From Clostridia bacterium BRH_c25 (lineage in GTDB: Bacteria; Bacillota_A; Clostridia; Lutisporales; Lutisporaceae): a stretch of DNA of 9,526 bases. The notes under the pieces are model-generated. The model was not told where the DNA came from and searched no databases. It worked only from the letters and a program-made list of their open reading frames with translations. The position numbers were made by a program, and so were the translations under genes. The stretch is from positions 1 through 9,526 of the forward strand of contig LOES01000076.1 in assembly GCA_001515955.1 (NCBI GenBank), written 5' to 3'. Shown here piece after piece: positions 1 through 6,099 of this stretch (the stretch's first letter is position 1; the number at the start of each line of letters is the position of its first letter).

Positions 1-2
1 TT

Positions 3-518
3 CATGATAGCAACGGGATAGGTATTCCTGTAACCTTTCTCAGAAGAAAGGTTTTTACCTGCAAATCCTTTGAAGAGGCTAAAAACCTGCTGCTTAATGC
101 AAAGAGAAGCGTTTCCAACAATATGCTGCTTGCCTCAAAAGAAGGCTGCGCTGTTGATATCGAAGCTTATCCCGGCGGAGGAGATATTATTGAACCGGTT
201 GACGCCATTGTTACTCATGCAAATCATTTTGTGGTGAATCCCGGGCTTAATGCACTGGAAACCAGCCCCAGGGACGATAGGTTGAGAGCACTTTTAATGG
301 AAAGACATGGGTCGATAACTATTGATTATGTAAAGAAATGCATGTGTGATCATGAGAATTATCCAAAAGCCATATGCCGCCATCCATCAGAAATTGAACT
401 GCCCCTTACCATGCGGGGAATTACAGTTGCTGGCCTGATTGTAGATTTTGATGAAGAAGTTATACACATCTGTGCCGGGCCACCCTGTGAAGGAGAGTTT
501 GTTGAATACAAGCTGTAA
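3..518 (+). CDS. C45-family (acyl-CoA:6-aminopenicillanic acid acyltransferase-like) hydrolase, 5' truncated
   Basis: This is the C-terminal 171 residues of a larger protein; the frame is open to the left edge, so the start lies outside the window. The visible part fits the C45 peptidase / isopenicillin-N acyltransferase-like Ntn hydrolase family. Seen in order: a segment NGIGIPVTFLRRKVF, a helix rich in Glu and Ala (SFEEAKNLLLNAKRSVSNN), a MLLASKEGCAVDIE strand pair, then VTHANHFV followed by a DDRLRALL helix. Family members are usually about 330-350 residues and self-process at an N-terminal cysteine, which is not in the window. They cleave or transfer linear amide bonds; the true substrate is unknown here and penicillin chemistry should not be assumed. 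Sixty-two bases separate its stop from citC, with no terminator or convincing promoter visible, so it may be co-transcribed with the citrate lyase genes. The family call is firm; the function is not. Confidence 0.8.
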   Translation, partial: HDSNGIGIPVTFLRRKVFTCKSFEEAKNLLLNAKRSVSNNMLLASKEGCAVDIEAYPGGGDIIEPVDAIVTHANHFVVNPGLNALETSPRDDRLRALLMERHGSITIDYVKKCMCDHENYPKAICRHPSEIELPLTMRGITVAGLIVDFDEEVIHICAGPPCEGEFVEYKL

Positions 519-580
519 CCAAGGTCCGTGCTTTTCGGGTGAAACAGCATACCGGCTTAACAATATAAGAAGGTGTTAAA

Positions 581-1627
581 ATGTGGTATGGCAGCTTTAG
601 AGAACAGGTTGTAAATCTGCATAACGAAGCAGAAAGAAGTGAACTGTCGGAATTTTTGAAAAGGCAGGGCCTATTACTGGAGGCGGATATTGAATATACA
701 ATTGCTTTGCTTGACGGCAGGAAAATTGCAGCTGTGGGGTCATTAAGCGAAAGGGTTATGAAATGCATTGCAGTGGACGGAGAATACAAGAATATGGGTC
801 TCGCCTCCGGGATTGTAACCAACCTTATTAATGAAGCATACGCAAGAGGGAAAACCCATCTGTTTATATATACAAAGCCTGAAAACAAATGTATTTTTAC
901 CGAATTGGGCTTTTATACCATTGCAGAGGTGCCGGAGAAATCGGTCCTTATGGAGAACAGATCGGATGGGATAAAAAGGTATATTGATGAAATTGTAAAT
1001 GAAAGCAGGACAAAGGGAGACTCAGGGGCAATTATTGTCAACTGCAATCCCTTTACGTTAGGCCATAAGTATTTGATAGAGTATGCAGCGTCGCAATGCC
1101 GGTATCTTCACGTTTTTGTCCTGTGGGAGGAAAAATCCTGCTTTCCGGCGGAAATAAGATACAGGCTTGTAAAAGAAGGAGTCAGGCATTTATCAAATGT
1201 TATTCTCCATAGTGGAAAGGATTATATAATCTCCAATGCAACATTTCCTTCCTATTTTATAAAGACATACGAGCAATGGGTGGAAACCTACGCAAGGCTG
1301 GATATTGAGATATTTGCGAAGTACATCGCACCGGCCCTTGACATCAGGAAAAGGTTTGCAGGTGAAGAACCCTACTGCAGAGTAACGGCTGTATACAACG
1401 AAGTAATGCAAGAGATTTTGCCGGCACACGGCATTGATGTTCAGATTTTGCCGAGGGTTGGGATAAACGGTAAGCCTATTAGTGCGTCCATAGTGAGAGC
1501 TTTGATCAGGTCGGGAACTATAGAAAAAGTAAGTGGATTGGTCCCGGAATCAACTTATAGATTCCTTTTGTCATCTGAAGCTGAGGATATCATCAGGCAT
1601 ATTCGGGAAACCGACCAAAGACATTGA
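581..1627 (+). CDS. citC: [Citrate (pro-3S)-lyase] ligase (acetate:citrate lyase ligase)
   Basis: CitC activates citrate lyase by using ATP and acetate to acetylate the thiol of the prosthetic group on the CitD acyl carrier protein, releasing AMP and PPi. The 348-residue product has the normal family length and two-domain layout. The N-terminal part (about 1-125) is GNAT-like, with an acetyl-CoA-loop-type segment NMGLASGIV near residue 74. The C-terminal part is a nucleotidyltransferase-like domain with NPFTLGHK (T159-L-G-H162 is the nucleotide-binding TxGH motif) and ISASIVR at 300-306, which matches the ISSTxVR-type motif. The ATG at 581 is preceded by GAAGGTG at 569-575, five bases away. 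It is the first gene of the citCDEFXG block and citD follows after 27 bases. Assignment is supported by both the motifs and the operon. Confidence 0.95.
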   Translation: MWYGSFREQVVNLHNEAERSELSEFLKRQGLLLEADIEYTIALLDGRKIAAVGSLSERVMKCIAVDGEYKNMGLASGIVTNLINEAYARGKTHLFIYTKPENKCIFTELGFYTIAEVPEKSVLMENRSDGIKRYIDEIVNESRTKGDSGAIIVNCNPFTLGHKYLIEYAASQCRYLHVFVLWEEKSCFPAEIRYRLVKEGVRHLSNVILHSGKDYIISNATFPSYFIKTYEQWVETYARLDIEIFAKYIAPALDIRKRFAGEEPYCRVTAVYNEVMQEILPAHGIDVQILPRVGINGKPISASIVRALIRSGTIEKVSGLVPESTYRFLLSSEAEDIIRHIRETDQRH

Positions 1628-1654
1628 AGAAAGCGAAAAGGAATGTGAGTTAGT

Positions 1655-1948
1655 ATGAAGATACATCAGACAGGAATTGCCGGAACACTTGAATCAAGTG
1701 ATATAACTATCCATATTGAAGCAAATGAGGGTAAAGGAATCTGGATTGAACTGAAGAGCACAGTGGAAAACCAGTTTGGAAAACAGATCAGATATATTAT
1801 CAAAGATACACTGCAGAAGCAGGATGTCACAGATGTGTTTGTACGTGCCATCGACAAAGGTGCTCTTGATTGCACCATCCGTGCAAGAGTTTTGACCGCT
1901 TTAAGCAGGGCAGCCAATTGCAGCCTGAAGCTGTGGGAGGTGAAATAG
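1655..1948 (+). CDS. citD: Citrate lyase acyl carrier protein (gamma subunit)
   Basis: CitD is the small carrier subunit of citrate lyase. It holds the phosphoribosyl-dephospho-CoA prosthetic group and shuttles acetyl and citryl groups between CitF and CitE. The product is 97 residues, the usual size. The N-terminus carries AGTLESSD, with Ser14 at the position known to be modified in the Klebsiella protein through a phosphodiester link. An alternating strand-rich core (ITIHIEANEGKGIWIELKS) and RARVLTALSRA near the C-terminus are also family-typical. The ATG at 1655 has a purine-rich stretch (AAAAGGAATG) about 11 bases upstream. Its stop codon (1946-1948) directly abuts the start of citE, so translation of the two is very likely coupled, fitting subunits needed in equal amounts. 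Confidence 0.95.
   Translation: MKIHQTGIAGTLESSDITIHIEANEGKGIWIELKSTVENQFGKQIRYIIKDTLQKQDVTDVFVRAIDKGALDCTIRARVLTALSRAANCSLKLWEVK
1935..1942 (+). promoter_or_regulatory. Ribosome binding site deciding the TTG start of citE
   Basis: GGGAGGTG lies within the last codons of citD, six bases before the TTG at 1949. Its strength compensates for the weak start codon and marks the citD-citE junction as coupled. No ATG with a comparable site precedes the conserved MLYVPG segment. Confidence 0.8.
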
Positions 1949-2851
1949 TTGGGCAGACTGAGAAGGACAATGTTATATGTGCCGGGTAATAATCCGGGAA
2001 TGATCAGAGATGCACATATATACGGTTCAGATTCTATCATGCTTGATCTTGAGGATTCGATCTCCATAAAAGAGAAGGATGCGGCAAGAATGCTTGTATA
2101 TCAATCCTTAAAGACTTTGGATTATGGAAATACGGAAGTTATTGTCAGGGTTAACGGTTTGAATTCTCCTTTTGGCAGGGATGATTTTGAAGCAATCGCG
2201 AGGGCAAAACCTGACGGGATAAGGCTTCCAAAAACAGAAACGCCGGAGGAGGTTCAAGAAGCTGATGAATTGATTACACAGATAGAAAGACAGAGCGGAC
2301 TGGAACAGGGGACTATCAAGTTGATTGCGGCTGTTGAGAGCGCTCTTGGGGTAATCAATGCATTCAGAATAGCAACAGCCAGTAAAAGACTGATCGGTAT
2401 TGCAATAGGGGCTGAGGATTTTGTAACCGATATGAGAACCAGCCGCTCGGCAGACGGGATAGAACTGCTGGCAGCAAGAGGACAGGTTCTGCTTGCTGCC
2501 AGGGCAGCAGGGATTGACGCTCTTGATACAGTTTTTTCGGATATCAATGATGAAGAGGGATTCACCAGGGAAGTCAAGCTGATCAAGCAAATGGGCTTTG
2601 ATGGGAAATCCATTATAAACCCTAGGCAAATTGATATTGTTCATAGAGTCTTTACACCAACCAACGAGGAGGTTGGAAAGGCTTCCAGGATCATGGAAGC
2701 TATAAGGGAAGCGGAGAAAAAAGGACTGGGGGTCATCAGCCTGGAAGGAAAAATGATTGACAAACCGATTGTGGAAAGAGCCGGACGTGTCCTTGAACTG
2801 TATGATGCAGCTGCAAAAAATTATGCATTAAGAGGTGACCGGCATGCTTAA
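1949..2851 (+). CDS. citE: Citrate lyase beta subunit (citryl-ACP lyase)
   Basis: CitE cleaves citryl-ACP to oxaloacetate and acetyl-ACP. It belongs to the HpcH/HpaI aldolase TIM-barrel family, and the 300-residue length is typical. Seen in order: MLYVPGNNPGMI (8-19), the DSIMLDLEDS strand (28-37), VRVNGLNSPFGRDD with Arg67, IRLPKTE (91-97), AAVESALG with Glu130, and IGAEDF with Asp157. Glu130 and Asp157 correspond to the Mg2+ ligands of the family. The start is a TTG at 1949 immediately after the citD stop. It is supported by a strong GGGAGGTG at 1935-1942 six bases upstream and by the good match of the next residues (GRLRRTMLYVPG) to CitE N-termini. The last eight bases overlap the preferred citF start. 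Confidence 0.96.
   Translation: MGRLRRTMLYVPGNNPGMIRDAHIYGSDSIMLDLEDSISIKEKDAARMLVYQSLKTLDYGNTEVIVRVNGLNSPFGRDDFEAIARAKPDGIRLPKTETPEEVQEADELITQIERQSGLEQGTIKLIAAVESALGVINAFRIATASKRLIGIAIGAEDFVTDMRTSRSADGIELLAARGQVLLAARAAGIDALDTVFSDINDEEGFTREVKLIKQMGFDGKSIINPRQIDIVHRVFTPTNEEVGKASRIMEAIREAEKKGLGVISLEGKMIDKPIVERAGRVLELYDAAAKNYALRGDRHA
2831..2837 (+). promoter_or_regulatory. Ribosome binding site deciding the citF start
   Basis: AGAGGTG ends six bases before the ATG at 2844. The alternative GTG start at 2835 overlaps this site and has no better one upstream, so the ATG is the likelier start. The site lies inside citE. Confidence 0.7.
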
Positions 2852-4418
2852 CGGAGTGGGAAGAGATATTCCAAATGAGATATATGGTATTGGGGGACTG
2901 CGTCCATATGAAAAAACAATATGCAGCCAGAGGAATGATATGAATGGCATGTCTGTTTACAAGAAGAATCCGGGGCGGAAGAAGGTCGCAGCTTCGATTC
3001 AGGAAGCAATAAAAGCTGCCGGTCTAAGGGATGGCATGACCATTTCCTTTCACCATCACTTTCGAAATGGCGATTATGTAGTCAACATGGTCATGGAAGC
3101 TATCGCAGCCATGGGGATCAAGGACATTGTGATTTTTCCCAGCTCGCTTTCAGATATACATTCTCCTCTTATCGGGCATATAAAAAACGGCGTTGTAAAA
3201 CGAATTGAAACAAGCGGTCTGCGGGGTGCCATGGCCCATGCGGTTTCTGACGGGTTAATGGATATTCCTGTCGTGATCAACTCCCATGGAGGGAGGGCAA
3301 GAGCCATAGCTTCGGGAGAAATGCAGATTGACGTGGCGTTTCTGGGGGTACCCTCCTGCGACCCTTGCGGCAATGCAAACGGATATTCGCTGGAAAACTC
3401 AGCAGCTTCTGAGTGCGGGTCTTTAGGATATGCGAAGGTTGATGCGCAGTATGCAAAAAAAGTGGTGCTTATAACTGATAATCTTGTAGGATATCCTAAT
3501 GTTCCCTTTGGAATACCGGAGTCTCAGGTTGACTATATAGTAGTTGTGGACTCCATTGGTGATCCAAAAGGGATTGCTTCCGGTGCAACCCGGTATACCA
3601 ATAATCCGAAGGATCTCCTTATAGCGAAGTGCGCAGCGGATGTCATCGCTGCTTCAGGATATTTTAATGACGGGTTTTCACTTCAAACGGGTTCCGGGGG
3701 AGCTTCTTTGGCTGTAACACGGTTTCTGAGAGAGAAGATGCTTGAAAGAAATATCAAGGCGGGTTTTGCCCTTGGGGGTATTACTTCACAGATAGTAGAG
3801 CTGCATGAGGAAGGGCTGATTGGAAAGCTGCTGGACGTTCAAAGCTTTGACTTGCGAGCGGTACAGTCCTTGAAAAACAATCGGTTTCACTATCAGATAG
3901 ATGCGGAATACTATGCCAGCCCTGATAATGAAGGGTGTGCTGCCCATCAATTGGATGTAGTGGTTCTCAGTGCTTTGGAAATTGACCTGGATTTCAATGT
4001 GAACGTCATTACCGGGTCCGACGGTGTCATAATGGGTGCCTCGGGGGGACACAGCGATACTGCTGCAGGTGCTTCGGCCGCCATTATTGTTGCACCGCTG
4101 GTAAGAGGCAGGATGCCTACTGTGCTTGAAAAGGTCAATACGGTAATTACTCCCGGACATACGGTAGATGTGCTGGTTACTGACCAGGGAATAGCCGTAA
4201 ACCCGATAAGACAGGATTTATTATATAATCTGAAATCTTCGGGACTACCGGTATATTCTATTGAGGAGCTCAAGGAAAAGGCAGAAAAGGTTGTCGGGCG
4301 GCCTGAACCCATACTTTGGGAGGATAAAATAGTAGGGCTGGTTAAATACCGGGATGGTTCGGCAATTGACTTTATACGCCAGGTAAAAAGGAGCAAGGAG
4401 TATGAAAGAAGGTATTGA
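2844..4418 (+). CDS. citF: Citrate lyase alpha subunit (citrate:acetyl-ACP transferase)
   Basis: CitF swaps the acetyl group on the carrier protein for citrate, forming citryl-ACP and acetate; it is related to CoA transferases. The 524-residue product is near-colinear with enterobacterial CitF. Landmarks seen: TISFHHHFRNGDYVVNMVM (66-84), SGLRG (124-128), NSHGGR (146-151), VAFLGVPSCDPCGNANGY (164-181), GSGGASLAVTRFL (283-295), GGITSQIVELHEEGL (311-325), LDVQSFD, GSDGVIMGASGGHSDT (391-406), APLVRGR, VLVTDQGIAVNP and KYRDGSAIDF near the end. A GTG at 2835 is also in frame, but the ATG at 2844 is preferred because AGAGGTG (2831-2837) lies six bases before it and would overlap the GTG. It overlaps citE by 8 bases and citX by 17, consistent with translational coupling. 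Confidence 0.96.
   Translation: MLNGVGRDIPNEIYGIGGLRPYEKTICSQRNDMNGMSVYKKNPGRKKVAASIQEAIKAAGLRDGMTISFHHHFRNGDYVVNMVMEAIAAMGIKDIVIFPSSLSDIHSPLIGHIKNGVVKRIETSGLRGAMAHAVSDGLMDIPVVINSHGGRARAIASGEMQIDVAFLGVPSCDPCGNANGYSLENSAASECGSLGYAKVDAQYAKKVVLITDNLVGYPNVPFGIPESQVDYIVVVDSIGDPKGIASGATRYTNNPKDLLIAKCAADVIAASGYFNDGFSLQTGSGGASLAVTRFLREKMLERNIKAGFALGGITSQIVELHEEGLIGKLLDVQSFDLRAVQSLKNNRFHYQIDAEYYASPDNEGCAAHQLDVVVLSALEIDLDFNVNVITGSDGVIMGASGGHSDTAAGASAAIIVAPLVRGRMPTVLEKVNTVITPGHTVDVLVTDQGIAVNPIRQDLLYNLKSSGLPVYSIEELKEKAEKVVGRPEPILWEDKIVGLVKYRDGSAIDFIRQVKRSKEYERRY
4388..4393 (+). promoter_or_regulatory. Ribosome binding site of citX inside citF
   Basis: AAGGAG ends eight bases before the citX ATG at 4402. 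A second AAGGAG at 4395-4400 is one base from the start and probably unusable for it. Confidence 0.7.
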
Positions 4419-4929
4419 GGTTACGCTTGAGCAGCTGCTGGATGCACGGGACCAAAGAGCTGCCAGGCAGAGAATGCATATAAGCAAGCTTGAGGTACCA
4501 CTTGTTTCATTTACAGTCAATATGCCGGGCGCATACAAGAAAACTTCTGAAAGCTGCTTCATTTTCCGGGAAGGCTGTGATGCTTTGAAAAAGAAGCTTG
4601 AAGAAAGCTTTGGGCAGCCTGTCTGCAGACAGATATATGAGCTTGATACAGGTTATGAGGCGTTGATTGGTGTGAACACGGATGCGAAAAGCTTGAAGGA
4701 AAATGTGCTTCAGCTTGAGAGAACGCATCCCTTGGGCAGACTATTTGACTTTGATGTAATTGATCTTGATGAAATTCCGATTTCACGAGAGGCATTGGGC
4801 TATCCAAAGCGTAAATGCCTTCTGTGCGAACAGGATGCACATATATGCGGGCGGAGCGGAAAACATGGAATAGATGAGCTTGCCCAAAAAATCCGGGAAA
4901 TTGTTGAAGCTTATCAGCAGGATATATAG
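4402..4929 (+). CDS. citX: Apo-citrate lyase phosphoribosyl-dephospho-CoA transferase
   Basis: CitX transfers the 2'-(5''-phosphoribosyl)-3'-dephospho-CoA group from the CitG product onto the serine of apo-CitD, releasing pyrophosphate. The 175-residue product has the family landmarks: an N-terminal helix with LEQLLDARDQRAARQ (9-23), VSFTVNMPG (35-43), GRLFDFDVID at 112-121 (acidic metal/nucleotide-site-type residues), and the cysteine-containing tail RKCLLCEQDAHICGRSGKH (137-155). The start at 4402 lies inside citF (17-base overlap). There are two AAGGAG copies upstream; the one at 4388-4393 has a workable 8-base spacing, while the one at 4395-4400 is only one base from the ATG. It is a separate gene rather than a citXG fusion as found in some bacteria. 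Confidence 0.94.
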   Translation: MKEGIEVTLEQLLDARDQRAARQRMHISKLEVPLVSFTVNMPGAYKKTSESCFIFREGCDALKKKLEESFGQPVCRQIYELDTGYEALIGVNTDAKSLKENVLQLERTHPLGRLFDFDVIDLDEIPISREALGYPKRKCLLCEQDAHICGRSGKHGIDELAQKIREIVEAYQQDI

Positions 4930-4953
4930 AGCCATTAATGAAACAGTTAAGTT

Positions 4954-4958
4954 GAGGG
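4954..4958 (+). promoter_or_regulatory. Ribosome binding site deciding the citG start
   Basis: GAGGG lies six bases before the ATG at 4965 but directly against the alternative ATG at 4959, favouring the downstream start. Confidence 0.6.
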
Positions 4959-4964
4959 ATGAAT

Positions 4965-5867
4965 ATGGATCAGGGATTTAATACTGAAAAACCCGACAAA
5001 GAGGAAAAAGCCAGGGTACAAATGATTTCACAGAAGGCACAGCTGGCTTTGCTTTATGAAGTATCAGCAAGCCCAAAACCGGGACTTGTGGACAGATTTA
5101 ATTCGGGTGCACATAAAGATATGGACTTTTATACTTTTATGGCCAGTAGTGCAGCTTTAGGGTCGTATTTTGAAATCTGCGCAGCTGAAGGGATGAAATT
5201 TGAGGGAGGCCACCCTCGAAAATTGTTTCAGGCTTTGCGTGATATCGGGAGGCAGGCAGAAAAGACAATGTTTGAGGCCACCGGCGGTGTCAATACCCAT
5301 AGAGGGTTGATTTTTTCTTTAGGGATGATCTGCGCGGCAGCTTCCAACTATATGAAGGAAAAGAGAACCGGGGAGGCTGATATTGAGGCTATATGCCAAA
5401 AAGTCTCCATGATGGCCGAAGGCTTGTGTCTTCGGGAGCTTGAAGGTATGAAGAAGGTAGAAGGACTTACCTGCGGGGAAAGGCTTTACAGGAAGTATGG
5501 CTTTAAAGGAATACGCGGAGAGGTGGAAAGCGGGTTTCTTACAGTTCGCAATTATGCTCTTCCACCGCTTCAACAGTTAAAATCAGTCGGTGCCTGTTCA
5601 ATGAATGATCGTTACGTGCAGACGCTTCTCCACCTGATGGCAGTTAATGAAGATACTAATATTGCTGCAAGGTTTGATGCAGAAAAGCTTGAATATGTCC
5701 GCCGATATGCCCGGGCTGTTCTGAATGCAGGGGGAATGCTTACATCACGCGGGGTAGAGATGGTATACAAAATGGACAGGAAATTCATCAGGGAAAATAT
5801 CAGTCCCGGAGGATCGGCAGACCTGCTTGCTGTTGCCATTATGCTTGATCTTCTTTCAGAGGGGTAG
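4965..5867 (+). CDS. citG: Triphosphoribosyl-dephospho-CoA synthase
   Basis: CitG makes 2'-(5''-triphosphoribosyl)-3'-dephospho-CoA from ATP and dephospho-CoA, releasing adenine; this is the precursor of the citrate lyase prosthetic group. The 300-residue helical protein is of normal length and carries SPKPGLVDRFNSGAHKDMD (36-54), GVNTHRG (108-114), ERLYRKYGFKGIRGEVESG (172-190), NEDTNI (228-233) and SPGGSADLLA (280-289). Two in-frame ATGs are close together. The one at 4965 is preferred because GAGGG at 4954-4958 is six bases upstream; the ATG at 4959 would leave no room for that site. It is the last gene of the cit block, 35 bases after citX. A perfect inverted repeat follows 32 bases after its stop. 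Confidence 0.95.
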   Translation: MDQGFNTEKPDKEEKARVQMISQKAQLALLYEVSASPKPGLVDRFNSGAHKDMDFYTFMASSAALGSYFEICAAEGMKFEGGHPRKLFQALRDIGRQAEKTMFEATGGVNTHRGLIFSLGMICAAASNYMKEKRTGEADIEAICQKVSMMAEGLCLRELEGMKKVEGLTCGERLYRKYGFKGIRGEVESGFLTVRNYALPPLQQLKSVGACSMNDRYVQTLLHLMAVNEDTNIAARFDAEKLEYVRRYARAVLNAGGMLTSRGVEMVYKMDRKFIRENISPGGSADLLAVAIMLDLLSEG

Positions 5868-5899
5868 GTAAATTAAGCAGTGAAAACGACGCGGGCAAT

Positions 5900-5938
5900 A
5901 TGGATGACCATGCTCACAACCTTACCATGGTCATCCAT
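5900..5938. repeat. Perfect 13-bp inverted repeat downstream of citG (hairpin, possible terminator or operator)
   Basis: ATGGATGACCATG (5900-5912) and CATGGTCATCCAT (5926-5938) are exact reverse complements separated by a 13-base loop. In RNA this would form a stable stem-loop just after the citrate lyase operon. No run of T follows on the plus strand and no matching run of A precedes it, so it is not a textbook intrinsic terminator. It could slow or end transcription of the operon, protect the mRNA 3' end, or be a protein-binding palindrome upstream of the next gene. The repeat is certain; the role is inferred. Confidence 0.75.
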
Positions 5939-6031
5939 TCGCTGCAATGGACGATATCCAGACTATGCTGCCTTTGCCCTTGTCAATCTACACCCAAATT
6001 GCTTTGCTGCTGATATGGAATAACATGCAAT

Positions 6032-6060
6032 TTGTTAGATTTCTTATTTATTGGTATTAT
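6032..6060 (+). promoter_or_regulatory. Predicted sigma-A-type promoter of the GTPase-nuclease gene
   Basis: TTGTTA (6032-6037) and TATTAT (6055-6060) are separated by exactly 17 bases, matching the -35 and -10 consensus at 4/6 and 5/6. Transcription would begin near 6067 and leave a leader of about 33 bases before the ATG at 6100. The sequence around it is AT-rich, so a chance match is possible, but position and spacing fit well. Confidence 0.6.
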
Positions 6061-6080
6061 ATATATAGATATATATATAG
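6057..6080. repeat. Alternating AT tract in the short leader of the GTPase-nuclease gene
   Basis: An almost pure TA dinucleotide run is interrupted by single G bases at 6068 and 6080, so that ATATATAG occurs twice (6061-6068 and 6073-6080). It overlaps the predicted -10 end and the transcription start and stops just before the AAGGA at 6083-6087. It should melt easily and could form only a weak hairpin. Confidence 0.6.
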
Positions 6081-6099
6081 TGAAGGATTTAAACATATT

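Larger units (their letters stand above)
5868..6099. other. Intergenic region between citG and the GTPase-nuclease gene
   Basis: This 232-base gap holds the perfect inverted repeat (5900-5938), the predicted promoter (6032-6060), the alternating AT tract and the AAGGA at 6083-6087. The part from 5939 to 6030 shows no feature I recognise. There is no TetM-type leader-peptide attenuator: the predicted transcript leader is only about 33 bases, too short for the paired stem-loops known upstream of tet(M). Confidence 0.55.

Noticed and set aside
2835..2837. GTG as an alternative citF start.
   Set aside because: It overlaps the AGAGGTG ribosome site, which is correctly spaced for the ATG at 2844.
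5900..6012. A short plus-strand frame beginning ATG at 5900 within the inverted repeat.
   Set aside because: There is no ribosome binding site and no recognisable protein; the cysteine-rich end looks like random translation.
5947..6099. A 51-codon in-frame extension upstream of the GTPase start, hydrophobic and able to look like a membrane anchor.
   Set aside because: It has no similarity to ribosome-protection protein N-termini and it spans the predicted promoter and AT repeat, while the ATG at 6100 has its own upstream AAGGA and exact family alignment. The hydrophobic residues follow from AT-rich composition.
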